In this document: in pieces, positions 51,761 through 60,792 of the stretch
Numbering within the stretch: position 1 is the stretch's first letter
How the letters are laid out: every line of letters begins with the position of its first letter
Position numbers and translations under genes: made by a program
Notes under the pieces: generated by a model
Told to the model about the DNA's origin: nothing
Database searches by the model: none
The model's input: the letters and a program-made list of their open reading frames with translations, nothing else
From: Foliimonas ilicis
Lineage (GTDB): Bacteria > Pseudomonadota > Alphaproteobacteria > Rhizobiales > Rhizobiaceae
Assembly: GCF_039939195.1 (NCBI RefSeq)
Contig: NZ_JBDUUH010000001.1
Location: 558,001-622,000 of the forward strand
Direction: 5' to 3'
Length of the DNA: 64,000 nucleotides

Positions 51761-51975
51761 TAAAAATCTCCGTGATAGGGCTTCAAAGGCATCGAAACTC
51801 GTCGCAATGCAGCATATATGCGTGGTGCAGCGCAATAACACGGATTGATTGTGCCGCTTCGATGAAAATTTGGCCAAAATCGGTCGTTAAACTGTAACGT
51901 GCGTAGGGAAGAGTTGACAGAATGCGTCGGCTCATCCACCTCAAGAGTTTGACCAGTCAGTACCGGGGAGCCGCA

Positions 51976-53229
51976 GTGACCGGCTATTTTTCCTCTCCAT
52001 TTCCGCGCCGTAAATCGGTGGGTGTCGATGTTGGCGGCGTTATCGTCGGCGGAGGCGCGCCTGTCGTTGTGCAATCGATGACGAATACGGATACCGCCGA
52101 TGTCGATCAGACGGTGGCGCAGGTTGCCGCACTTCATCGTGCCGGCTCCGAAATCGTCCGCATCACGGTCGATCGCGACGAAAGTGCTGCCGCCGTGCCG
52201 CGCATTCGCGAAAGGCTGGAGCGGATCGGCCTGTTCGTGCCGCTGGTCGGTGATTTCCACTATATCGGCCATCGTCTCCTTGCCGATCACCCGGCTTGCG
52301 CCGAAGCGCTTGCGAAGTACCGCATCAATCCGGGCAATGTCGGTTTCAAGGACAAGAAGGACAAGCAGTTCGCCGACATCGTCGAAATGGCGATCCGGTA
52401 CAACAAACCTGTGCGCATAGGCGTCAATTGGGGCTCGCTGGACGAGGATCTGCTGACCCGGCTGATGGACGACAACCAGAAGAACGGTTCGCCACTGACT
52501 GCGCAGGAAGTGATGCGCGAGGCGATCGTGCAATCCGCGCTGATTTCCGGCGAGATGGCAGAAGAAATCGGCCTGTCGCGCGACAAGATCATTCTGTCGG
52601 CAAAGGTCAGCCAGGTTCAGGATTTGATTGCGGTCTATACCGAGCTCGCAGGCCGCTCCAACCACGCGCTGCATCTTGGCCTTACCGAAGCGGGCATGGG
52701 CTCGAAGGGCATCGTTGCCTCATCCGCGGCAATGGGCATTCTGCTTCAGCAGGGCATCGGCGACACGATCCGCATATCCCTGACGCCGGAACCCAATGGC
52801 GACCGCACGCGCGAAGTTCAGGTGTCGCAGGAATTGCTGCAGACCATGGGCTTCCGCCAATTCGTGCCGATCGTTGCGGCATGTCCCGGCTGCGGCCGCA
52901 CGACCTCGACGGTGTTTCAGGAACTGGCGCAGAACATCCAGAGCGACATTCGCAAGAACATGCCGATCTGGCGCGAGAAATATCCCGGCGTCGAAGAGCT
53001 GAAAGTGGCCGTCATGGGCTGCATCGTCAACGGGCCGGGCGAATCCAAACATGCCGACATCGGCATTTCGCTGCCCGGCACCGGCGAGACGCCGACGGCG
53101 CCCGTCTTTATCGACGGCAAGAAGGCTGCGACGCTCCGCGGGCCGGACATTGCCGCCGATTTCGAAAAGATGGTCATGGATTATGTCGAGCAGCGCTATG
53201 GCAGCTCCGGCAAGGCAGCGGCCGAATAG
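51976..53229 (+). CDS. ispG: 4-hydroxy-3-methylbut-2-enyl diphosphate synthase
   Basis: A 417-residue 4Fe-4S enzyme (GcpE) that converts MEcPP to HMBPP in the MEP isoprenoid pathway. VGGVIVGGGAPVVVQSMTNTDTADV is the family opening. The cluster cysteines are in CPGCGRTTSTVFQELA and MGCIVNGPGE. I chose GTG at 51976 because GGGGAG lies 5 bases upstream and the protein then begins like alphaproteobacterial IspG; ATG 51922 (adding 18 residues, weaker site) is the alternative. A transglycosylase gene follows at once. Confidence 0.95.
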   Translation: MTGYFSSPFPRRKSVGVDVGGVIVGGGAPVVVQSMTNTDTADVDQTVAQVAALHRAGSEIVRITVDRDESAAAVPRIRERLERIGLFVPLVGDFHYIGHRLLADHPACAEALAKYRINPGNVGFKDKKDKQFADIVEMAIRYNKPVRIGVNWGSLDEDLLTRLMDDNQKNGSPLTAQEVMREAIVQSALISGEMAEEIGLSRDKIILSAKVSQVQDLIAVYTELAGRSNHALHLGLTEAGMGSKGIVASSAAMGILLQQGIGDTIRISLTPEPNGDRTREVQVSQELLQTMGFRQFVPIVAACPGCGRTTSTVFQELAQNIQSDIRKNMPIWREKYPGVEELKVAVMGCIVNGPGESKHADIGISLPGTGETPTAPVFIDGKKAATLRGPDIAADFEKMVMDYVEQRYGSSGKAAAE

Positions 53230-53232
53230 GCG

Positions 53233-54084
53233 ATGGTGAAGCGAAAGGCGGCCCTTTTCGTCGTCTTTTCGCTATTTGCGGCAGGGGCTGCGCAGGCCGA
53301 TCCACCAAAAACCAGAGTGAAGTCGACGGTTGACCGCATTTGCGAGTTAATCGGCTCGCATGCCGAGCTCAACAATCTTCCAGCAGACTTTTTCGCGCGG
53401 CTTATCTGGAAGGAAAGCCGGTTCGATCCTAATGCTGTCAGCCCTGCAGGGGCCGAAGGCGTCGCGCAATTCATGCCTGGCACGGCGTCAATGCGCGGGC
53501 TTTCCGATTCCTTCGACATCGAAAAAGCGATTCCGGCGTCGGCCGTCTATCTCGGCGAACTCAAATCCGGTTTTGGCAATCTCGGTCTGGCAGCGGCGGC
53601 CTATAATGCGGGCGAGAGCCGTGTTTCCCGCTGGTTGTCGTCGGGCGGCTTTCTTCCGCTGGAGACCGAAAACTACGTGCTCGACATTATGGGCGAGCCT
53701 GCCGACATGTTTTCGAACAAGGATTATGCGGGCACGGTGCATCCGCTCGATCCGAAAAAGCCATTCGATGAATCGTGCCGGAAGCTGCCGGTGACGCTGA
53801 CTGCGACGGTTCCGATGTCGCGAGTCCACATCAAGCCGTGGGGCGTTCAGGTGGCGGGCAATTTCCGCCGCGCGGTTGCAATTCGGCAATGGCAGCGCAT
53901 CCGCGGGCAGTTCACCGCCCTGCTGAGGCAATATGATCCGGTGGTGAGCCGCGTTCGTTCGCCAATCGGACGCCGCGGCATCTATACCGTTCGCATTGGC
54001 GTGAACAATCGCGCCAATGCCGACATCATCTGCCAGCAATTGCGGGGTGCGGGTGGGTCATGCATCGTTGTGCGGAACAGGTAG
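53233..54084 (+). CDS. Lytic transglycosylase with C-terminal SPOR-like domain
   Basis: A 283-residue exported protein. A signal peptide (ALFVVFSLFAAGAAQA) is followed by an SLT domain (residues ~35-150) with catalytic glutamate in IWKESRFDPNAVSPAGAEGVAQFMPGTA and the GLAAAAYNAG motif. The C-terminal ~60 residues (YTVRIGVNNRANADIICQQLRGAGGSCIVV) look like a SPOR peptidoglycan-binding repeat. It cuts the glycan chain, probably at septa. It is 3 bases after ispG. Confidence 0.87.
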   Translation: MVKRKAALFVVFSLFAAGAAQADPPKTRVKSTVDRICELIGSHAELNNLPADFFARLIWKESRFDPNAVSPAGAEGVAQFMPGTASMRGLSDSFDIEKAIPASAVYLGELKSGFGNLGLAAAAYNAGESRVSRWLSSGGFLPLETENYVLDIMGEPADMFSNKDYAGTVHPLDPKKPFDESCRKLPVTLTATVPMSRVHIKPWGVQVAGNFRRAVAIRQWQRIRGQFTALLRQYDPVVSRVRSPIGRRGIYTVRIGVNNRANADIICQQLRGAGGSCIVVRNR

Positions 54085-54110
54085 GCAACGTAGAACGCCT
54101 ACTTTGGGCA

Positions 54111-56435
54111 TTACGCCGATGCAGCGAGCTTCGTCGTTTCACTCAGCCAAGAGCCGATCTTGCCGCCAAGACGGTCCGGCGAGATGGGCTTGGGCAGATA
54201 ATCGTCCATACCGGCGTCGAGGCATTTTTCGCGGTCGCCTTTCAGGGCATGCGCGGTAACACCGATGATCGGCGTGTGCTGGCCGGTCCGTAATTCTATC
54301 GTGCGAATGGCTGTGGCTGCTTCGTAGCCGTTCATTTCGGGCATGGAAACGTCCATCAGGATAAGGCGCGGCTTCAGCGCCCGGTACATTTCGACTGCGG
54401 TGCGGCCATTGGCTGCGATGCGATAGGAGAGGCCAAGGCCGCTCAGAATCTGGCCGAATACGAGCTGGTTAACCTCATTGTCTTCGGCAACCAGAATATC
54501 GAGCGCGCCGCCGCGCTGGAGCGGTTCGCGTTCGCCGGACTGCCGGGTCAGGGCGGTCATGGTTTCGGCCATCGGATAATGCGCGGCAATCGGCTCGCGG
54601 GTGAACTGGGCCTTGCCGCCCTGCCTGCGCGCCTTCTGGATCGCGGCAATGACGGTGCCGAGAAGAACTGCCGAGCGGGCAGGCTTCGTGAGGTGCGCGG
54701 CGATGCCGTAATCCATAATAAGGCGTCCGAAATCGACTTGGTCGACCGAGGTCAGGAGCACGACCGGAATAGCCGACATATGGCTGTCGGAGGACATCGC
54801 CTTGGCGACATCCGCGCCACTCATTCCGGGCATCTGGTAATCAAGGATCACGCAATCGACCGACGCGCCAAGCTGGTGCGCCCGGTCGAGGAATGCGAGG
54901 CCCACAGCGCCGCTTTCGGCGGCAGCGCAATCGAAGCCCCAGCTCCGCAACTGCTCAAGCAGGATTTCGCGGTTGACCGGGTTGTCGTCGATGACCAGCA
55001 CGCGCGCACCGGTGACATCGACGGGGATGAGATCGTTTTTGACATCTGCTTCATGCACCGGCAATTCGGCGGTGAACCAGAATACCGATCCGGTGCCGAC
55101 TTCGCTCTCGATGCCGATCGTGCCGCCCATAAGATCGACAAGCCGCGCGGCGATCGCCAGACCGAGGCCGGTTCCTTCATGGCGGCGCGTCGAGCTTCCG
55201 TCGACCTGTGCGAATTTTTCGAACACGGTCTGCAGCTTTTCGGCTGGAATACCGATGCCTGTGTCTTCGACACGCACCTTCATCTTGACGACATGGTCCT
55301 CCACCTCGCCGGATACATCAACCAGCACATGGCCTTTCTCGGTGAATTTCACCGCATTGCCAAGCATGTTGGTGATGACCTGCCGGAAGCGTCCGACGTC
55401 GCCCACGACATGGGCGGGAAGCTTCGGATCGATACGCACGATGAGTTCGAGGTTCTTTTCGGCCACGCGCGCCGAAACCAGCGTCGCGACGTCCTCGACC
55501 GCTTCGGCAATGGCGAAAGGCGCGGGGTCGAGCGTCAATTGACCGGCATTGATCTTGGAGAAATCCAGAATGTCGTTGATGATGGTGAGCAGCGCATTGC
55601 CGGACTTTACGATGACATCGGTGAACGTCTTCTGGCGCGGCGTCAGTTCGGTTTTTGCAAGCAGTTCCGCCATGCCGAGAACGCCGTTCATCGGCGTGCG
55701 GATTTCATGGCTCATATTGGCGAGGAATTCGGATTTTGCGCGGTCGGCGGCCTCTGCCTGAGAGAGCGATTCTGCCGATTGCTGGAAGGCGCGGCGGATC
55801 GTGCGTTCCATAGGCAGGAAAACCCAGAGGGCGACAATTGCCAGCACCGCCAGAGACGCCAGGCTTGCGATGATGAGCAGTGCATCGCCACGGCTGTCGG
55901 CCAGCCGGCGCTCGGTTTCCATGGCCATGCGGGCCTTCAGGAATGAGGGCTGGACGAACAGATCGTTCTGGTTGCGGATTTCGCGATAGCTCCAGTCATC
56001 GACAATCTGCGCAACGGAAATGAGGTTCAGATTGCGGACTATATCGCGTGCCGACCAGAACAGATCGCCGTTTACCGAGGCGGCGGAAAGCCTGTCCCTG
56101 GCGGTATTTGAGAGACTGGGATAAATGGCCTCGATGCGGTCTTGAAGCGCGTCGATCCGATTGGTCAATCGCTCGCTGTGCCCGCGTGCTGCGGCCATCA
56201 ATTCCGGGCGGGTCTGCGGCCGCCACGCCGATGCTGTCGTCTCGGCAAATGCCGTTGCGTTTTTGATCTCCACGGCCAGCGCAGTCATGTCGCTGCCGAT
56301 CGTATCGACCTCATTGCGAAAACTGTTGACGTAATTTAGCGCAAAAACCACGACACCGGCGGTGAGTGCAAAGATCAGCAACCCAGACAGATACCTGATC
56401 CGGATAGACCGTATGAACAGATTGTAGTTCGGCAC
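54111..56435 (-). CDS. Hybrid sensor histidine kinase with two receiver domains
   Basis: A 774-residue membrane kinase. TM1 about 16-36, an extracytoplasmic loop of about 145 residues, TM2 about 186-207. HisKA has the phospho-His H243 (ANMSHEIRTPMNG), HATPase has N360 (LGNAVKFT), DTGIGIP and GTGLGL. Receiver 1 (479-600) has D483/D484 and D532; receiver 2 (646-765) has E651/D652 and D695. No histidine phosphotransfer domain is present, so output must go through a separate HPt protein. Signal unknown. Not obviously linked to its neighbours. Confidence 0.9.
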   Translation of the reverse strand: MPNYNLFIRSIRIRYLSGLLIFALTAGVVVFALNYVNSFRNEVDTIGSDMTALAVEIKNATAFAETTASAWRPQTRPELMAAARGHSERLTNRIDALQDRIEAIYPSLSNTARDRLSAASVNGDLFWSARDIVRNLNLISVAQIVDDWSYREIRNQNDLFVQPSFLKARMAMETERRLADSRGDALLIIASLASLAVLAIVALWVFLPMERTIRRAFQQSAESLSQAEAADRAKSEFLANMSHEIRTPMNGVLGMAELLAKTELTPRQKTFTDVIVKSGNALLTIINDILDFSKINAGQLTLDPAPFAIAEAVEDVATLVSARVAEKNLELIVRIDPKLPAHVVGDVGRFRQVITNMLGNAVKFTEKGHVLVDVSGEVEDHVVKMKVRVEDTGIGIPAEKLQTVFEKFAQVDGSSTRRHEGTGLGLAIAARLVDLMGGTIGIESEVGTGSVFWFTAELPVHEADVKNDLIPVDVTGARVLVIDDNPVNREILLEQLRSWGFDCAAAESGAVGLAFLDRAHQLGASVDCVILDYQMPGMSGADVAKAMSSDSHMSAIPVVLLTSVDQVDFGRLIMDYGIAAHLTKPARSAVLLGTVIAAIQKARRQGGKAQFTREPIAAHYPMAETMTALTRQSGEREPLQRGGALDILVAEDNEVNQLVFGQILSGLGLSYRIAANGRTAVEMYRALKPRLILMDVSMPEMNGYEAATAIRTIELRTGQHTPIIGVTAHALKGDREKCLDAGMDDYLPKPISPDRLGGKIGSWLSETTKLAASA

Positions 56436-56552
56436 GCGAATGCTCCGGAAAAGTATAATTTTACCGGTTGCAACTACGCTTCATTAGCCATTAACGAAAA
56501 GTTCAAGCGAATGGGGAGAAATCAAAAAAATCTGATTTCAGCCCGATTTTCG

Positions 56553-57470
56553 TCAACTTTTGCGCGTGGCGATGAATCGCGCGGCTTCTTTCAGAAGTGT
56601 CGAACGCTCGCCGAAGGGGTCGAGAAGGCTGTGTGCCTGGTCGACAAGCCCGGCAAGCTGGGTCTGTGCCCATTCCATGCCATGCAGCGAAACCAGTGTC
56701 GCCTTTCCGGCAGCCGCGTCCTTGCCCGTCGCCTTGCCCATGGTTTCTGCTGTCGCCGTCAGGTCGAGAAGATCGTCGGCGAGCTGAAATGCAAGTCCGA
56801 TTGCCGAGCCGAATTCGGCCAGGCGCTCACGATCCGCATCGCTCGCGCCGCCAAGGATTGCGCCAGCCTCGCAGCCGAAACGAATGAGCGCGCCGGTCTT
56901 CATCGCCTGCAGGCGGATGATGCCTGCCTCGTTCGGGCGCTGTTTTTCGGCCTGTAGGTCGAGCGCCTGCCCGCCTGCCATGCCGCCGGGGCCAGCGGCG
57001 CGTGCCAGCGCCAGAATGAGCACGACTTTCCTGTCCGGTGAAATAGTGGTTGCCGGGTCGGCAATGATGTCGAAAGCATAGGTCAGCAGGCTGTCGCCTG
57101 CCAGAATGCCGGCTGCCTCGCCGAATGCGCGGTGAACCGTCGGCAATCCGCGACGCAAATCGTCATTGTCCATTGCGGGCAGATCGTCATGGATCAGCGA
57201 ATAGCAATGAATGCATTCGAGCGCTGCTGCCACGCGCAATGCCGCTTCAGGGTCGGCATCGAAAAGGGCGGCACTTTCCATGACCAGAAAAGGCCGCAAA
57301 CGCTTGCCGCCCGCCAGCACGCCATGGCGCATGGCGGCCATCAATTCGGAAGGTCGCTCGATCTCGCCCTGCAACGGTCGCCCGTCAAGCAGGGTGTGCA
57401 AAAGCGCCTCGACCTCGAGCGCGCGCATTTCGAGAAAGGTTTCGAAAGGGATCTGACCGGCATTTTCCAT
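56553..57470 (-). CDS. ispA: Farnesyl diphosphate synthase family (polyprenyl synthetase)
   Basis: A 305-residue prenyltransferase joining isopentenyl and allylic diphosphates. The first Asp-rich motif is DDLPAMD (95-101) and the second is FQLADDLLD; RHGVLAGGKRLRP is the substrate-binding region. The residue before the first motif (LIHDD, with Y90) points to a C15 product. It complements ispG in the isoprenoid pathway, 3 kb away. The gene is divergent from mtgA. Confidence 0.92.
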   Translation of the reverse strand: MENAGQIPFETFLEMRALEVEALLHTLLDGRPLQGEIERPSELMAAMRHGVLAGGKRLRPFLVMESAALFDADPEAALRVAAALECIHCYSLIHDDLPAMDNDDLRRGLPTVHRAFGEAAGILAGDSLLTYAFDIIADPATTISPDRKVVLILALARAAGPGGMAGGQALDLQAEKQRPNEAGIIRLQAMKTGALIRFGCEAGAILGGASDADRERLAEFGSAIGLAFQLADDLLDLTATAETMGKATGKDAAAGKATLVSLHGMEWAQTQLAGLVDQAHSLLDPFGERSTLLKEAARFIATRKS

Positions 57471-57600
57471 GGTTACGTGGCTCTACCGAACGTTCAGACG
57501 TTGCGCAAGAAGCCAAGCACCTTTATGCCGGAAGGCGTATCTGGCAAGGGCGGGCACGTTGACGGAGCCGATCGTAGACCCCGAAACCGAAGGACTGGGA

Positions 57601-58308
57601 ATGCCGATAAGGCGAAAAACCAGGTCGCGCGGAACGCTGGCCGTGTGGATGCGGCGCGCGCTGACGGTTCTGGTCGTTCTTGCCGTGGCGCCGCTCGTGC
57701 TGACTTTTCTCTATCTGCCGTCCTTCGTGCATCCGGTCTCGACCCTGATGGTCAAGGATATCGTGACGCAGGGCGGCTATGACCGTCGCTGGGTGCCCAT
57801 CGAAGAGATCGCGCCTGTGATGGCCCATTCGGTCATCATGTCGGAAGACGGGCAGTTCTGCGGGCATCGGGGCATCGATCTCGGCGAGCTCAGGGTTGTC
57901 ATCGACAGCGCAATGGCAGGTGAATCGACGCGCGGCGCATCGACCATCCCCATGCAGACCGTGAAGAACCTGTTTCTGTGGTCGAGCCGCTCCTTTTTGC
58001 GCAAAGTGCTGGAGCTTCCGCTGGCCGTTTATTTCGACGCCGTGGTTTCCAAGAAAAGGATCATGGAAATCTACCTGAACATTGCCGAGTGGGGGCCGAA
58101 CATCTACGGCATCGAGGCAGCCGCACAGCATCATTTCGGCGTTTCCGCCAAAAACCTGACGCGCAGGCAGGCGGCTTTGCTGACTGTCGCGCTGCCGAAC
58201 CCGAATGTGCGCAATCCTGCGAAGCCGACGGCAGCCCTTCGCCGCATCGCCTCGACCATCGAACGGCGCGCATCGCGGGCAGGCGACTATGTTCAATGCC
58301 TGCAATAA
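57601..58308 (+). CDS. mtgA: Monofunctional biosynthetic peptidoglycan transglycosylase
   Basis: A 235-residue glycosyltransferase-51 enzyme that polymerises lipid II. TM segment 17-39, then catalytic glutamate E82 in VIMSEDGQFCGHRGID, GASTIPMQTVKNLFLW, RKVLELPLAVYFDAVVSKKRIMEIYLNIAEWGPNIYGIEAAAQHHF. The start ATG at 57601 has AAGGA 6 bases upstream. Longer in-frame starts would give an unusual cytoplasmic N-terminus and overlap the ispA promoter. Confidence 0.93.
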   Translation: MPIRRKTRSRGTLAVWMRRALTVLVVLAVAPLVLTFLYLPSFVHPVSTLMVKDIVTQGGYDRRWVPIEEIAPVMAHSVIMSEDGQFCGHRGIDLGELRVVIDSAMAGESTRGASTIPMQTVKNLFLWSSRSFLRKVLELPLAVYFDAVVSKKRIMEIYLNIAEWGPNIYGIEAAAQHHFGVSAKNLTRRQAALLTVALPNPNVRNPAKPTAALRRIASTIERRASRAGDYVQCLQ

Positions 58309-58462
58309 ATGGCCTCTTGAGGCACATCGTCAAAAAAAATCGCGCTGGCGCTGGTCAAGCCCCGCATGAGCGTGTATAGGCTCGCCAACTTTCAGATTCC
58401 GGCCCGACGATTGCGGTCCTTTAACGAGGGCAGCAAGGGCTTTTGACCGATGGAGCATTTCC

Positions 58463-58645
58463 ATGGCTGTGCCAAAACGAAAAACTTCGCCGTCCAAGCG
58501 CGGAATGCGCCGTTCGGCAGACGCACTCAAGGCCCCGACCTATGTCGAGGACAAGAATTCCGGCGAAACCCGCCGTCCGCACCATATCGATCTCAAGACC
58601 GGTATGTATCGCGGCCGTCAGGTTCTGACGCCTAAGGAAAGCTAA
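58463..58645 (+). CDS. rpmF: 50S ribosomal protein L32
   Basis: A 60-residue L32, normal length: MAVPKRKTSPSKRGMRRSADAL. The C-terminus (HHIDLKTGMYRGRQVL) lacks the CxxC zinc finger seen in some species, as usual for this group. It ends 25 bases before a strong bidirectional terminator. Confidence 0.96.
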   Translation: MAVPKRKTSPSKRGMRRSADALKAPTYVEDKNSGETRRPHHIDLKTGMYRGRQVLTPKES

Positions 58646-58670
58646 GGCTTTTCTAAAACGCGTTTACCAA

Positions 58671-58700
58671 GAAAAAGACCGGCTCGCGCCGGTCTTTTTC
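58671..58700. terminator. Bidirectional terminator between rpmF and phaR
   Basis: A 13-bp perfect stem GAAAAAGACCGGC / GCCGGTCTTTTTC (58671-58683 / 58688-58700), loop TCGC. A/T-rich ends serve both convergent genes. Confidence 0.92.
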
Positions 58701-58727
58701 GTTTGTCTGCTGTTCGAGTAAAACGCT

Positions 58728-59330
58728 CTACCCTAAAGAATCGATCTTGCGCTGCATCGCCGCGATCTGGCTCTTCAGTTCCTGAAGGTCGTCCGGCTTG
58801 CTTTCGGGCGCAGGCTCTTCCTTTTCCGCAGCGCTTGAAGCGGCGCCTGGCGGCGGGAAGGGCGTGAACATACGCATGGCGTTCTGGAACATTTCCATGT
58901 TGCGCCGCGTCTGTTCTTCGAGTGCCTTGATCGGCGTCGCAACCTTCATCATGTCCATGGGCGTCTTGCCCAGAGATGCCTTCATCTGCTCGCGAAAACG
59001 CTCCTGCTCCTTGGAGAAGGCGCTCATCGACTGTTCGAGGAAGCTCGGCACGATCATCTGCATCTGGTCGCCGTAGAATGCGATCAACTGGCGCAGGAAA
59101 GGCACGGGCAGCATGTTCTGCCCATCCTTGTTCTCCAGCTCGAAGATGATCTGGGTCAGAACCGGATGCGTGATGTCTTCACCTGATTTGGCGTCCTGCA
59201 CCGTGAATTCCTCGCCCTTCTTCACCATTTCGGCGAGGTCTTCGAGGGTTACATAAGTGCTGGTGCCGGTGTTGTAGAGACGACGGTTCGCATATTTCTT
59301 TATGACGACCGGGTCGTTTTTAGCGGGCAT
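58728..59330 (-). CDS. phaR: Polyhydroxyalkanoate synthesis regulator PhaR
   Basis: A 200-residue repressor that binds PHB granules and DNA. The N-terminal PHB/PHA accumulation DNA-binding domain is VVIKKYANRRLYNTGTSTYVTLEDLAEMVKKGEEFTVQDAKSGEDITHPVLTQIIFE. The C-terminal half has an amphipathic helix and an acidic/Pro-rich tail. It is divergent from phbA; the gap has TGC-rich motifs that fit PhaR binding. Confidence 0.92.
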   Translation of the reverse strand: MPAKNDPVVIKKYANRRLYNTGTSTYVTLEDLAEMVKKGEEFTVQDAKSGEDITHPVLTQIIFELENKDGQNMLPVPFLRQLIAFYGDQMQMIVPSFLEQSMSAFSKEQERFREQMKASLGKTPMDMMKVATPIKALEEQTRRNMEMFQNAMRMFTPFPPPGAASSAAEKEEPAPESKPDDLQELKSQIAAMQRKIDSLG

Positions 59331-59406
59331 AAGGAACCCTCCCAGGTAACGCCGGGCTTGGGTAAGCGCCCGGTAACTATTTGCCTGCCGTCAGGATAGG
59401 CGCAAA

Positions 59407-59483
59407 TGCTGCGCAATTCCAAGCGGTTTGTGCAGTGCGGAATTGCAGTGCGAAAAAATGCTGCGGAAAATGCTGCGCAGCAT
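59407..59483. promoter_or_regulatory. TGC-rich PhaR-type operator cluster before phbA
   Basis: The 264-base phaR-phbA gap holds TGCTGCGCA (59407-59415), TGCAG/TTGCAG around 59431-59448, TGCTGCG (59459-59465) and the perfect 14-bp palindrome ATGCTGCGCAGCAT (59470-59483). PhaR of Paracoccus and Rhodobacter binds TGC-rich, CTGC/GCAG-type sites. Autoregulation and control of phbA are the likely purpose. Confidence 0.6.
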
Positions 59484-59594
59484 CAAGCGCGTTCGCAAAA
59501 ATTGTCTGCCATTGCGTTTGACTTGGCCACGGGAAACAGCAAGAAAAGTCTAAACAATGATCTCGACCTGAGCTCAAAAGTCTGGAGATGAAAC

Positions 59595-60779
59595 ATGTCC
59601 TCTTCCCAAGCAATCGTCGTGGCAAGTGCCGCGCGCACCGCTGTCGGCTCGTTTAACGGCGCTTTTGCAAACACGCCAGCGCACGAACTGGGCGCGGCCG
59701 CTATAGCCGAGGCACTGTCGCGCGCATCGGTCGATCCCAAGGAAGTGGATGAAGTCATTCTCGGCCAGATCCTGACGGCAGGTCAGGGCCAGAATCCTGC
59801 GCGGCAGGCGGCGATGGCCGCGGGCATTCCACAGGAAGCGACCGGCTGGGGCCTCAACCAGCTTTGCGGATCGGGCCTGCGCGCGATCGCAATCGGCATG
59901 CAGCAGATCGCGACGGGCGATGCAAAGATCATCGTCGCGGGCGGCCAGGAATCCATGTCGATGGCCCCGCATTGCCAGCATCTGCGCTCCGGCGTGAAGA
60001 TGGGCGACTTCAAGATGATCGACACGATGATCAAGGATGGCCTGACCGACGCATTCTATGGCTACCACATGGGCAACACGGCAGAAAACATCGCGCGCCA
60101 GTGGCAGCTTACCCGCGAGGAGCAGGACACATTCGCAGTCGCTTCGCAGAACAAGGCCGAGGCCGCGCAAAAGGCCGGCAAGTTCAAGGACGAGATCGTT
60201 CCTTTCACCGTCAAGGGCCGCAAGGGCGACATTGTCGTCGATCAGGACGAATATATCCGTCACGGCGCGACGCTGGATGCGCTGCAGAAGCTGAAGCCCG
60301 CTTTCGACAAGGAAGGCACGGTGACTGCGGGCAATGCTTCAGGCATCAATGACGGTGCAGCCGCGACCGTTTTGATGAGCGAAGAAGAGGCGGTGCGCCG
60401 CGGGATCCAGCCGCTTGTTCGCATTGTTTCGTGGGCGACGGCAGGCGTCGATCCGCAGATCATGGGAACCGGCCCGATCCCGGCTTCGCGCAAGGCGCTG
60501 GAAAAGGCTGGCTGGACGGTCGTCGATCTCGATCTGGTCGAGGCCAATGAGGCGTTTGCCGCACAGGCCTGCGCGGTCAACAAGGATATGGGCTGGAATC
60601 CGTCGATCGTAAACGTGAATGGCGGTGCGATCGCCATCGGCCACCCGGTCGGCGCATCGGGCGCCCGCGTCTTCAACACGCTGGTCTACGAACTGCGCCG
60701 CCGCGGCGGCAAGAAGGGTCTCGCAACCCTTTGCATCGGTGGCGGCATGGGCGTCGCTATGTGTGTGGAAGTGCTGTGA
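59595..60779 (+). CDS. phbA: Acetyl-CoA acetyltransferase (beta-ketothiolase)
   Basis: A 394-residue thiolase that condenses two acetyl-CoA to acetoacetyl-CoA, the first step of PHB synthesis. Catalytic cysteine C91 is in LNQLCGSGLRAI, the histidine in NVNGGAIAIGHPVGASGAR, and the second cysteine in TLCIGGGMGVAM. The ATG at 59595 follows GGAG. Operon with phbB, interrupted by an unknown gene. Confidence 0.95.
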   Translation: MSSSQAIVVASAARTAVGSFNGAFANTPAHELGAAAIAEALSRASVDPKEVDEVILGQILTAGQGQNPARQAAMAAGIPQEATGWGLNQLCGSGLRAIAIGMQQIATGDAKIIVAGGQESMSMAPHCQHLRSGVKMGDFKMIDTMIKDGLTDAFYGYHMGNTAENIARQWQLTREEQDTFAVASQNKAEAAQKAGKFKDEIVPFTVKGRKGDIVVDQDEYIRHGATLDALQKLKPAFDKEGTVTAGNASGINDGAAATVLMSEEEAVRRGIQPLVRIVSWATAGVDPQIMGTGPIPASRKALEKAGWTVVDLDLVEANEAFAAQACAVNKDMGWNPSIVNVNGGAIAIGHPVGASGARVFNTLVYELRRRGGKKGLATLCIGGGMGVAMCVEVL

Positions 60780-60792
60780 GTATTCCGTTGCT

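Noticed and set aside
54579..55946. 455-codon frame opposite the hybrid kinase
   Set aside because: The kinase motifs are intact on the minus strand, and the opposite frame has no signature.
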